Shown: positions 34,661-42,985 of the stretch, in pieces | Position numbering within the stretch: the stretch's first letter is position 1 | Layout of the letters: each line of letters starts with the position of its first letter | Origin: an uncultured Lachnospiraceae bacterium | GTDB taxonomy: Bacteria > Bacillota > Clostridia > Lachnospirales > Lachnospiraceae | Assembly (NCBI GenBank): GCA_947243855.1 | Contig: CAMXIK010000005.1 | Location: 62,001 to 126,000, forward strand | Length of the DNA stretch: 64,000 nucleotides | Direction of reading: 5' to 3' | Notes under the pieces: generated by a model | What the model was told of the DNA's origin: nothing | Database searches by the model: none | The model's input: the letters and a program-made list of their open reading frames with translations, nothing else | Made by a program: the position numbers and the translations under genes

Positions 34661-36631
34661 TTACCGCCGTCTATCTATCACTTCCGTTTTGTCTTTCGCA
34701 AAACTGAAAATCGATTCGCCCCCTGAAATGGGAACGATCTGATACACGCCATAGCGTTCTCCTATCCTGTCACATGCCTCGACAGACACAGCCATACCGT
34801 TTTCGGCATAGAGAGCCTCCATCCATGTAAGCCCGCGCAGGCTTACTTCCTCGTCCGACATGATAAAATCTGCGTTCCCTGCGGCAAGCGCATCCGCCGC
34901 ATCCTCTATGCCAAAGGCCGCAAGCTTTTCTCGGTACAGCGGACTCTTACACATCCAGCCCCCGGCAATATCGTAGTTTGCAAGCGCATTGTCCCTATAT
35001 TCCAAAAGCTTTCCCGAAAAAGCCACGGTAGAATAAACATCCTCGAAATAAAACGTATCAGGCCGCGCCCTGCAATAAGCGTCTATGGCCTCCCAATCCT
35101 GATTGACCTCCCGCCGCTTTGCCTGATCGGCCTGCACCACAGGAAGCCCCTTCCGCATTCCCCATATGGAAAGCAGAAGGAGAACAGCCGCTGCGCCAAG
35201 TAACATGTTGTGCCCCGCCACAAGATTCCCACGCTGCCGGACAGAGCGCTCAACGTCCGCCATCTCCGCCGCCAATGTCCCATCGCCTACTGCCCCTCGG
35301 CACAAACTCCTCAAGAATAGTCCCGCCAACAGACAAAATTCCACCAGATAAAGGGGATGGGTGATCCGCTCAGGGTCGCGTCCGCGCATGAGAATAAACA
35401 TCCACAGCGCGCTTCTGACAAAAAAAATCAGAAGAAGCCCTATTGCCCCTGCCAGTCGACTCCAAAAATCACGGCGCAATAAAATAACTATCGCTATGAT
35501 ATTTATTCCATACCCGAACAGTACCAGCCAATTATAAGGCGCATCGTCCGCATGAAAACTCCTGTAACGGTAAAACAGCAGACTTTTCTTAAAATCCGCT
35601 CCCCAATCCCTTTTGCCGCCCACATGCTCCTTCGCATACTCCGCCACATCCGAGAGCATCTGCCCGTCGATGCTCTCATCAAGGGCAAAATTATAGTTTT
35701 TCAGCAAAATCTGCGCGCCCATAGAAACGCCCAGACTTTCTAAATCCGCATCGGGGGAATCCCCCGGAAGCACGTCGGGATAAAAATCATAAATCGTTGT
35801 CCTGTCGTTAAAAAACTGCCGAAACGACTTCCACTCCCCGCCGTAGGCAAGGCTGTCCGCCCCCATAGAAAGCCCCATGCCTGCAAGGAGAAGAAAAAGC
35901 AGTCCGCCGTATTTACACAAATTTTTCTTTTCAAACACAGGTCTCTCCGCCCACCAGCAAAAAAGCCCTGCAAGCCCCAGAAAGGGCAGAGCAAGAAGCG
36001 CCATCTCGGAGCGGAGCTGAAAGGCCAGTAAAAACAAGAATAAAGCTGGCAGGCTTCTAATTAGGAACGCTTTCGCAGAACACGTTTCCGCCTCTTTCCT
36101 CCCAAGCAATCCCCCCGGCGCGGTCAAAAAAAGAAAAACAGCCGCTCCCACAAGCATGCCGCAAGCGATAGTATACTGTATGTTGACCATATGGGTCAGC
36201 CATATGCCCCACTGAAAAGCCGCCAACACCAATAAACAGAGCAGTTTCCCCGCTAAGCGCCGCCGTATCCCGCCATCCTTTTCCAAAACCGCCTGCCGCC
36301 GCGCATCGAACACATCCGTCAGCGTACACAGCCTGACGCCCACCAGAAAGAAACAGCCAAATTGGCATAGAAATAAAAAAGTCCCATACCAAGGAAAAGA
36401 ACCGCAAATCCGATAACACAGCGCAATCAACGCGCCGAGCGGGTAGAGTGTCTGCATATTGTGCCCGTCGGGCGTACCGCTGTAGATCCCCGACATAATA
36501 TCCCGCATCATCGTATCATCGTTTAGGTCATAATAAAAATCAAAGAAAAGACCCATCAGGAGCGCACTGGCTCCCATAACAGCAAACGCCAGTATGCAGT
36601 TTCTATATCCCCGTTTCCTGTTCTGTTCCAT
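34661..36631 (-). CDS. Polytopic membrane protein, GT-C-type, unknown family
   Basis: About 656 residues, with ten or more hydrophobic segments and a soluble C-terminal domain (about 490-656). The first external loop holds YYDLNDDTMMRDIMSG (about 30-45), an acidic cluster in the place of the GT-C catalytic base. The C-terminal part (YFEDVYSTVAFSG ...) looks globular and extracytoplasmic. I do not recognise a named family. ATG 36631 is preferred because GAGG lies ten bases upstream; ATG 36640 would have it only one base away. It lies between wecE and the GNAT gene, so a Fuc4NAc transferase role is conceivable but unproven. Confidence 0.68.
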   Translation of the reverse strand: MEQNRKRGYRNCILAFAVMGASALLMGLFFDFYYDLNDDTMMRDIMSGIYSGTPDGHNMQTLYPLGALIALCYRICGSFPWYGTFLFLCQFGCFFLVGVRLCTLTDVFDARRQAVLEKDGGIRRRLAGKLLCLLVLAAFQWGIWLTHMVNIQYTIACGMLVGAAVFLFLTAPGGLLGRKEAETCSAKAFLIRSLPALFLFLLAFQLRSEMALLALPFLGLAGLFCWWAERPVFEKKNLCKYGGLLFLLLAGMGLSMGADSLAYGGEWKSFRQFFNDRTTIYDFYPDVLPGDSPDADLESLGVSMGAQILLKNYNFALDESIDGQMLSDVAEYAKEHVGGKRDWGADFKKSLLFYRYRSFHADDAPYNWLVLFGYGINIIAIVILLRRDFWSRLAGAIGLLLIFFVRSALWMFILMRGRDPERITHPLYLVEFCLLAGLFLRSLCRGAVGDGTLAAEMADVERSVRQRGNLVAGHNMLLGAAAVLLLLSIWGMRKGLPVVQADQAKRREVNQDWEAIDAYCRARPDTFYFEDVYSTVAFSGKLLEYRDNALANYDIAGGWMCKSPLYREKLAAFGIEDAADALAAGNADFIMSDEEVSLRGLTWMEALYAENGMAVSVEACDRIGERYGVYQIVPISGGESIFSFAKDKTEVIDRRR

Positions 36632-36663
36632 CAACCACATACCTCAGACTATTTACCCAAATA

Positions 36664-37797
36664 TCAGTTTACCGCGTAGAACGCTTTCACCTGTTCCACA
36701 ATATACTGCACCTCATCCGCCGTCAGCTTATAGAACATCGGCAGCCGCAGGAGCCGTTCGCTTTCCTTCGTAGTATACTTGTCCTCCCCGTGGAATCTGC
36801 CATATTTCATACCAGCAGGCGCAGAGTGCAGCGGCACATAATGAAATACCGACAAAATCTCTTTTTCCTTTAAATAAGCAATCAGACGGCTTCTCTCTTC
36901 CATATCTTTGGTTTTGATATAAAACATATGGGCATTATGGACGCATTCCTCCGGTATGTAAGGCAGCTCAATCCGGCCCGCCTCCGCAAGCGGGGAAAGC
37001 AGTTCCCAATACTGATTCCATCTGTCCATCCTCGCCTTTGTAATCTCCTCCGCCAGCTCCAACTGCGCCCACAAGTAGGCCGCATTCATATCGCTGGGAA
37101 GATAGGAGGAACCGTACTCCTGCCAACGGTACTTGTCCACCTGTCCTCTATAATAGCGGCTTCTATCCGTCCCTTTTTCCCGGAAGATCTCCGCCATGTC
37201 TATATATTGTTCATCCCGAATCAACAGCGCGCCGCCCTCGCCCATGCTGAAATTTTTTGTCTCGTGAAAACTAAAGCATCCAAACTCGCCGAAGGTTCCT
37301 AACGGCTTTCCCTTATAAGAAGCCATAATGCCCTGCGCCGCGTCCTCAACTACCATCAAACGATGCCGCTTTGCGATATCCATAATCGTATCCATTTCAC
37401 AGCCCACGCCCGCATAGTGCACCGGCGCAATCGCCTTTGTACGCTCCGTAACAGCATCCTCAATCAGCTTCTCGTCTATGTTCATAGTGTCTGGCCGGAT
37501 ATCTACAAACACCGCCGTCGCTCCCCGCAGCACAAACGCGTCCGCTGTTGACACAAACGTGTAGGAAGGCAGAATCACCTCGTCCCCCGGCTTTATGTCC
37601 GCCAAAAGCGCCGCCAGCTCCGTAGCATGGGTGCAGGAGGTAGTAAGCAGGCACTTGGCCGTGCCGGTCTGCTCCTCCATCCACTCGCTGCATTTTTTTG
37701 TAAAAGGGCCGTCGCCGCAGATCTTCTGGTTCTCCACGGTTTCCCTCATATAGTCAAATTCTTTCCCCGTAAAAGGAGGTACGTTAAAGTTGATCAT
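36664..37797 (-). CDS. wecE: dTDP-4-keto-6-deoxy-D-glucose 4-aminotransferase
   Basis: 377 residues, the WecE/RffA length. Resemblance to E. coli WecE is strong along the whole protein: the opening FNVPPFTGKE, CGDGPFTKKCSEWM, GDEVILPSYTFVSTA, RPDTMNIDE, VHYAGVGCEMDTIM, VEDAAQG and the PLP lysine in SFHETKNFSMGEGG (about residue 179), then GQVDKYRWQ and HGEDKYTTKESERLLRLP. It makes dTDP-Fuc4N from the RmlA/RmlB product; those genes are not in the window. The locus would thus include Fuc4N or, after acetylation, Fuc4NAc. It is the first gene behind the promoter at 37968. Confidence 0.93.
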   Translation of the reverse strand: MINFNVPPFTGKEFDYMRETVENQKICGDGPFTKKCSEWMEEQTGTAKCLLTTSCTHATELAALLADIKPGDEVILPSYTFVSTADAFVLRGATAVFVDIRPDTMNIDEKLIEDAVTERTKAIAPVHYAGVGCEMDTIMDIAKRHRLMVVEDAAQGIMASYKGKPLGTFGEFGCFSFHETKNFSMGEGGALLIRDEQYIDMAEIFREKGTDRSRYYRGQVDKYRWQEYGSSYLPSDMNAAYLWAQLELAEEITKARMDRWNQYWELLSPLAEAGRIELPYIPEECVHNAHMFYIKTKDMEERSRLIAYLKEKEILSVFHYVPLHSAPAGMKYGRFHGEDKYTTKESERLLRLPMFYKLTADEVQYIVEQVKAFYAVN

Positions 37798-37827
37798 AAT
37801 CTTCTCTCTTTCCTCGTTTCTCTCACT

Positions 37828-37967
37828 CGCAGCGCCGCTCGATTCCGCTTTGCTTCATCTCGCTCGCGGGCTTCGCCCTATACGGCCATCGAAACCTCTG
37901 TGCCGGTGAGCCAGCTCCCCGCCCCAGTGATTCCGATAACCGCGCACTGCTCATTGCCTACGCGCAT
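37828..37967 (-). repeat. Shared leader element, copy 2
   Basis: Leader of the wecE operon. It repeats the blocks of copy 1 (plus strand GCCGCTCGATTCCG at 37834-37847 and GCGCACTGCTCATTGC at 37942-37957) in the same order relative to the -10, with about 80 extra bases between them. The pairing and GC-rich inserts suggest structured RNA. Confidence 0.65.
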
Positions 37968-37976
37968 AGTATACCA
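37968..37976 (-). promoter_or_regulatory. Extended -10 element of the wecE operon
   Basis: TGTGG-TATACT on the minus strand, the same block as at 1217 and 39419. The -35 is poor (TAGGAA at 37991-37996). It overlaps the end of the DUF234 ATPase gene and leaves a leader of about 170 bases before the ATG at 37797. Confidence 0.55.
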
Positions 37977-37993
37977 CACCATAAACCAAATTC

Positions 37994-39373
37994 CTACTCC
38001 GACAAAATCAAATCGCTCCTGTCTTTTGCCAGCTCCTGTAGGCGGGAAGTGAACCCATTGATAGAAAAGATACAGTACGCTTCCTTCCTGTTTCCCTTGC
38101 GCCACGGCACCCGCCCAGCCTTCTCCTGAAGCTGATAGAAAACATCCACATCCACGGGCGCATTCCAATACTTGCATTCCCCGAACAGAATAACGTTCTC
38201 CTCCTCATTTACCGCCACAATATCGATCTCCGTATTTTTATCCCAATACCGCCCGATCTTCGGGAAATGGCAGGGAAGATCCTTCCTTGCCGCCAGTTCT
38301 TCCCGGCAAACGTCCTCATAGACAAAAGCTGCGTGGCTGCGTACAAAACTTTTCCGTATCTTTTCCATAACATACGCTATGTTTCCCTGTTCAAGATCCC
38401 CCTGATTTGGATAAATCATCGTAAACCAAAACCGGATATAGTAGTCCGTAATCCGATAAAGACCCTTTTTGCTCTTTTCCGGATTTTCCTCCGTAATGGG
38501 CACCTCCCGCTGTACCAGATCAAGCTCGATCAGGGTTTTTAACGTCCTTGTCAGATCGGTCGCTTTCGCCTCCATGAAGGAAGCAATCTCCGAAAGCTTC
38601 GTCCACCCAAATGCAATGGCTCGCAGGACGGAATAATAGCCGCCCACCTCCGCCACTTCCTGCTGCAGTAAAAAATGCGGTTCCTCATACAGATAACCCG
38701 TGCGGTTTAAAATGTTTTCTTCAATACCTGTAAAAATATCCGCACAATCCGAGAAAGACTCAATATACTTGGGAACGCCCCCGGTCACTGCGTACCGTTC
38801 GATCCGCTCTTTTCTCGACAAAGCCGGACAAAATTCCTGATAGTACCGAAACGGTATCTGCTTGAGACGAATTTGCGCCGTCCGCCTCCCATACAACGGG
38901 CTGTTATAAGAAAGCGTCTGAGACACCATCATGGAAATCAGCGACCCGCATAAAATCACCATGACGGAGCTTTTCATCAGCACTTCATCCCATATCCTCT
39001 GAAAAACAGAAGGAAACGCTGGGTTTGCCTTTCCCAGATATTGGAACTCGTCTATGATCAAAACGGGTTTCTCCTCCCACGCACAGGAAACAATGGCCTT
39101 AAATATCGTATCCCACTTATCTGCGGAAGTCTCCGCCAGCAGTGCGTTTCCCGTAAAAGCCGCCGCTTTTTCCTGAAAAGCGCTGCGGTTCAGCGCCTCC
39201 GCCTCCTGCGTCGCCAGAAAATACAGGGCCTTTTTACCCTTCATAAATTCCGAAAGAAGTGTTGTTTTCCCTACCCGCCGCCGGCCGTATACCACAACCA
39301 GCGAAGATTCCTTTTTCGCATATTCTTTTTCAAGCGTCCTGATTTCCAGTTCGCGGTCTACAAATTGTTCCAT
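37994..39373 (-). CDS. AAA ATPase with DUF234-type C-terminal domain
   Basis: 459 residues. Walker A GRRRVGKTTLL near 30-40, Walker B VLIIDEFQYLG near 118-128, then LCGSLISMM as sensor block, a winged-helix part (GWTKLSEIASF) and the DUF234 nuclease-like C-terminus (DIVAVNEEENVILFGECKYW), a PD-(D/E)xK pattern with E-C-K. The family is common in Clostridia and archaea and has no settled role. It is flanked by glycan genes but has its own promoter with operator-like palindromes, so it behaves as an independent cassette. Compare the DUF4143 ATPase at 22906, also palindrome-associated. Confidence 0.87.
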   Translation of the reverse strand: MEQFVDRELEIRTLEKEYAKKESSLVVVYGRRRVGKTTLLSEFMKGKKALYFLATQEAEALNRSAFQEKAAAFTGNALLAETSADKWDTIFKAIVSCAWEEKPVLIIDEFQYLGKANPAFPSVFQRIWDEVLMKSSVMVILCGSLISMMVSQTLSYNSPLYGRRTAQIRLKQIPFRYYQEFCPALSRKERIERYAVTGGVPKYIESFSDCADIFTGIEENILNRTGYLYEEPHFLLQQEVAEVGGYYSVLRAIAFGWTKLSEIASFMEAKATDLTRTLKTLIELDLVQREVPITEENPEKSKKGLYRITDYYIRFWFTMIYPNQGDLEQGNIAYVMEKIRKSFVRSHAAFVYEDVCREELAARKDLPCHFPKIGRYWDKNTEIDIVAVNEEENVILFGECKYWNAPVDVDVFYQLQEKAGRVPWRKGNRKEAYCIFSINGFTSRLQELAKDRSDLILSE

Positions 39374-39418
39374 ATACCCTCCGGATCATCTGCGTCTTAG
39401 CCTATTCCCTATAATAAG

Positions 39419-39446
39419 AGTATACCACAATTTATATGTTTGTAAA
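39419..39446 (-). promoter_or_regulatory. Promoter of the DUF234 ATPase gene
   Basis: Minus strand: -35 TTTACA (39441-39446), 16-base spacer ending in TGTGG, -10 TATACT (39419-39424). The -35 lies inside the first of the palindromes listed next. GGAGGGT precedes the ATG at 39373. Confidence 0.7.
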
Positions 39447-39479
39447 CATTATGTTTCCAAACATTATGTTTGAAAACAT
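39436..39479. promoter_or_regulatory. Three tandem 14-bp palindromes, likely operators
   Basis: ATGTTTNNAAACAT occurs at 39436-39449, 39451-39464 and 39466-39479, with centres GT, CC and GA and a strict 15-base period. The first covers the -35 hexamer of the ATPase promoter. Conserved arms with free centres are what a dimeric repressor array would show. Confidence 0.8.
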
Positions 39480-39503
39480 AACTTTTTCTTCAAACCACTT
39501 CCA

Positions 39504-41399
39504 TTACTTCACGTAAGCCACATACCGCGCGTTCGCGAACCGTTCCGTATACCCGTAATCTCTGACCCACTCTCCCAGAATCTGCAATTTTTCGTCCTTG
39601 GCCATCTTCTCAATGTCCACGCCAAACCAATTGATCGCCTCGCCGTCGTCGCTCCAGTAAGCCGCCACAGAGGAAGAGACAATAATAACCGGCGCTTCCT
39701 TCCCCGCCCCGATTTCCGTCTCTAAATCCGCCAGATCCCGCTTATACTCTGTCATGCGGTAGGACGTCAGATCAGGCCAGCCCGTAGAAAGGGCTGGCGG
39801 CATATCCAGCAGATAGGAAAGACCGGGCAGTTCGCCATAAGTAATCAATTCTCTGCCAGTGAGCCCTTCTTCTCTTGTGAATGCCGCTAGTTCTCCCAAA
39901 AGCGTGCCATTTTCCAGATTCGTGTAAACCCCCGCCGCCTTTTCCGGCGTCTCCACATGCATATCACGAGGCTCCCCGTAAATCCCGTCCTGAAAGACAA
40001 AATGGGTATGGGAGCCGATGCTCTGCACCGTCACAAATAGAATCAGAATCGTCATCGGCATAAGCCATACAAACTCATAAACTGCGCCGTTTCGCGGCTG
40101 CCCTGCATCAGCTTTCTCATACCTTACCGCGGACGAAGCCATCACGCGGTCACTTACCACCCACAACAAAAAAGGCGCCGCCAGAAAGAGATTATTGATA
40201 ATCGGGTACAAATCGTTGTTACTGCCAAGCGGCGTCAAAAATATCTGTAAAAGCACAAAAGCCGCCAGTATCTTCTGCTCCGCGCGCACCTTCTTTCCAA
40301 TCAGGCAAAGCGCCGCCGCCGCAATCGTCGCCAACAGTAACAGCACCGCCGGATAATAAATACTGCCGTTTCCGTACTCATAATATCGGAAATGAAACAT
40401 TCCCCTGCCCCAGTAGAAGCGAAGAAGCACAAGTAAAAGCAGCACATAGGCCGTTTTTATAATTACGCCTGTTATTCTATGGGTGGCCCTCTCTGTCTCG
40501 TACAGCCGCTCCCGCGCCCAGAACGCAAACCCTGCCGCCGCCGCGCATATTCCCGCAAACAAAAGCCAGTACAATCCCTTCCCATAATCGCCAAACATGC
40601 CTGTCAGCATAGACGTAGGTTTATAATCCACAGCCTGTTCCGTCATGGCAAACATCGTATACACCATATCGGGATAAGCCGATACGCCGTACCGGATGCA
40701 GATAGCCGCAAGAGGCAGTCCAAAACCGATCATATAGCCTAACAGACACCACCCCGTAACCGCAGCGATCTCCCGCCATGGCAGAAGCCGTTCCCCCATA
40801 CTCCTTTGGCTGCCCTGCCTGTAGATCACCACAATCCCGTACCACACCGCCAGAATAAAGGCCGCCTGTACCACATTTGGCATCCTCACCGCCACATTTG
40901 CCCCAAGACAGACGCCCGCTGCCACAAAACACAGCCGCTGTTTTCCAGCACATACTTCTGTAAGGCCATGATAAAGAAGCAAAACCGCCGCCGTCATCAG
41001 AAAATAGGTCAGATAATTGTATAAAATCGTGGAGGGACACCAGCAAAGCCCCAGCGCAAGAAACTCCCCCAAAAACAAAAACGGCGCAACTATTTTTTTC
41101 CGTAATCCGAAATAGACCAAAAGCGCCGCCGCAGACTGCACCAGTGTGGTATAACATTTCATGCCGAGCAGCGTTTGCCCAAAAGGAAGCTGCATAAAGA
41201 GCCATCCCGCCGCGTTAGACAAAAAAGTCGCCACCATCCATGTCCCGTCCATGGAGCCGAAATACTGAAAATTTGTCAGACTGTACGTGGAATCCGCCAC
41301 ATCGAGTCCCTGATTGACAATGAGAAACGGGTACAACAAAAGAATCAGCGGAAAACATATTTTCTCTATAAAATTTTGATATTTACGGTAAATACCCAC
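39504..41399 (-). CDS. Polytopic membrane protein, GT-C-type
   Basis: 631 residues, about thirteen hydrophobic segments, with a soluble C-terminal domain (about 480-631) predicted outside. The first external loop contains GLDVADSTYSLTNFQYF (about 32-48) with Asp residues in the GT-C base position, and LYNYLTYFLM near 130 is a conserved-looking membrane motif. I cannot name the family. It ends the transcription unit that begins with the ABC flippase at 44740 and follows the acyltransferase. Addition of a sugar at the outer face is inferred. Confidence 0.68.
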   Translation of the reverse strand: MGIYRKYQNFIEKICFPLILLLYPFLIVNQGLDVADSTYSLTNFQYFGSMDGTWMVATFLSNAAGWLFMQLPFGQTLLGMKCYTTLVQSAAALLVYFGLRKKIVAPFLFLGEFLALGLCWCPSTILYNYLTYFLMTAAVLLLYHGLTEVCAGKQRLCFVAAGVCLGANVAVRMPNVVQAAFILAVWYGIVVIYRQGSQRSMGERLLPWREIAAVTGWCLLGYMIGFGLPLAAICIRYGVSAYPDMVYTMFAMTEQAVDYKPTSMLTGMFGDYGKGLYWLLFAGICAAAAGFAFWARERLYETERATHRITGVIIKTAYVLLLLVLLRFYWGRGMFHFRYYEYGNGSIYYPAVLLLLATIAAAALCLIGKKVRAEQKILAAFVLLQIFLTPLGSNNDLYPIINNLFLAAPFLLWVVSDRVMASSAVRYEKADAGQPRNGAVYEFVWLMPMTILILFVTVQSIGSHTHFVFQDGIYGEPRDMHVETPEKAAGVYTNLENGTLLGELAAFTREEGLTGRELITYGELPGLSYLLDMPPALSTGWPDLTSYRMTEYKRDLADLETEIGAGKEAPVIIVSSSVAAYWSDDGEAINWFGVDIEKMAKDEKLQILGEWVRDYGYTERFANARYVAYVK

Positions 41400-41434
41400 G
41401 ATCTAGTTCCTCCGAGATTATGACACAAACAAAC

Positions 41435-42517
41435 TTACTGTTTTTCCCGTTTCTTTGTAAACAAGGCCGTTACCCGCGCAAACACCCACGCTCTCGCCGC
41501 ATCTGCCGCCGTACCGATCACATACACAAGCAGCACGCAGCCAATCATGTGCGGCACAAAGAGAAAGCTCTCCTTCACCTTCTCCACGCCAAGCCATTTC
41601 ATCCACTCATAACGCACCAAAATATGCTCGTGCAGAAGATACACGCCGAACGTATAAGGCGCCAGTTTTCTCACCGCAGCAGCAAAGCGCCCTTCCCTGA
41701 TCCGCATATTTTTAAACGCATAGAAAAGAGAAACCGCACCCACAAGGCACAGCAGATGATTATAGGTGTAAAGCATATTCGCATAGTGAATCAAGGTTTC
41801 GATTTCACCGCCAAGCGTATTAGAAAACAGCGCCAGCATCCAGATCAACAGGCTGGAAAGCGCATAGGCTCCTACCGCATGAGACTGCTTTTCCAGCCAT
41901 GAAATACCGTACAGTCTAAGATACCCCGCCACTACAAACAGACACAAAAACCAACCAAAATCATACCCGTACCGATCCGTCGCCAGAAATACGGGTATCA
42001 CCGTCTTTTCAAGCGTAAAAAAAGTAAGCAGCAAGACGATCAATATTTGCAGATCACGCTTTTTCATCTTTCCAATGCCCGCCGCCAAAAAAGGGGCAAA
42101 TAAATACATAACAAGATAAGCCGTGGCAAACCAGTAATGCTCTGTCCCAAAAGGAACGATATAGCCAATCCAATTGTAAACGTCAAGATCACCTGCAGAA
42201 ACCACGCCTGTCAGAAGAAGAAATACCGGAACCAGCAGGGAATAAAAAAGAACCTGAGAAAACAGGGCGGCAACCCGGCCCGGCCTCCATACAGATTCCA
42301 CACAAAAATAGCCGCTGATCAACACATAACAGTTTACCGCCACAATGCAGAAAGCCTCAATCAGCCATGCCAAAACGCCAACCGGATTATCCTTTGCCAC
42401 AAAAGGAAACGGTGTCGCTACCCAGCCCTTCACCATGTAGTGGAGGGAAATGATCATAAACATCGCTGCGATACGGAGCAGTTCAAAATTTGCCAGTCTC
42501 TTACTTTCCGTTCCCAT
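41435..42517 (-). CDS. Acyltransferase family 3 (OafA/NodX-like) integral membrane protein
   Basis: 360 residues from ATG 42517, which has GGGGAGG four bases upstream; an open extension to 42571 overlaps GtrA and is discarded. About ten membrane helices. The family opening RLANFELLRIAAMFMIISLHYM carries the conserved Arg and His of the acyltransferase-3 catalytic region, and a second His-rich loop is LLHEHILVRYEWMKW near 310. These enzymes O-acetylate surface polysaccharides. It overlaps gtrA's end by 17 bases. This is the second acylation system in the window besides the MBOAT protein. Confidence 0.85.
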   Translation of the reverse strand: MGTESKRLANFELLRIAAMFMIISLHYMVKGWVATPFPFVAKDNPVGVLAWLIEAFCIVAVNCYVLISGYFCVESVWRPGRVAALFSQVLFYSLLVPVFLLLTGVVSAGDLDVYNWIGYIVPFGTEHYWFATAYLVMYLFAPFLAAGIGKMKKRDLQILIVLLLTFFTLEKTVIPVFLATDRYGYDFGWFLCLFVVAGYLRLYGISWLEKQSHAVGAYALSSLLIWMLALFSNTLGGEIETLIHYANMLYTYNHLLCLVGAVSLFYAFKNMRIREGRFAAAVRKLAPYTFGVYLLHEHILVRYEWMKWLGVEKVKESFLFVPHMIGCVLLVYVIGTAADAARAWVFARVTALFTKKREKQ

Positions 42518-42959
42518 TTTCCTCCCCTTTTTTGGATGAATCCTTAAAAATCCAGATCTTACTGAGCACATAATTCGCCAGAATCACGATTGTCTGACAA
42601 ACCAGCTTGGAGATCTTGTCATTGATGCCCGCCATGTCCACCATCACATACATCAGGACAACCTCAAGCACCTCCGTGGCTACCCTCGCGCCAATAAAAG
42701 AAACAAACTCTTTCCAAACAGCGCCCGCCTCTTTATTCTGGCTTTTAAATACAAAAGTTCGATTGGTCCAATAGGCAAACACCACCGTCAACACCCATGA
42801 CAGCACCGTGGCCGCCATATAATGCATGGCAATCGCATCCGCAAATAAAAAATACAAAATATAATTCAGTACAAAAGCGAGGAATCCAAAAATCAGATAG
42901 TTGATTCCCTCCTCATGCTTCTTATATAATCCCCATCCAAAATCCCATAATTTTTTCAT
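42501..42959 (-). CDS. GtrA-family small membrane protein
   Basis: 152 residues with four membrane helices, the standard GtrA plan. NYLIFGFLAFVLNYILYF and the FAYWTNRTFVF motif near residue 65-75 are typical. GtrA proteins are thought to flip undecaprenyl-phosphate-linked sugars made by a GtrB-like GT2, to supply a GT-C transferase outside. The matching GT2 here could be that at 33105. It follows the ABC transporter gene by 26 bases. Confidence 0.9.
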   Translation of the reverse strand: MKKLWDFGWGLYKKHEEGINYLIFGFLAFVLNYILYFLFADAIAMHYMAATVLSWVLTVVFAYWTNRTFVFKSQNKEAGAVWKEFVSFIGARVATEVLEVVLMYVMVDMAGINDKISKLVCQTIVILANYVLSKIWIFKDSSKKGEENGNGK

Positions 42960-42985
42960 GTTCTCTCCAACTCCTTCTCACGCGC

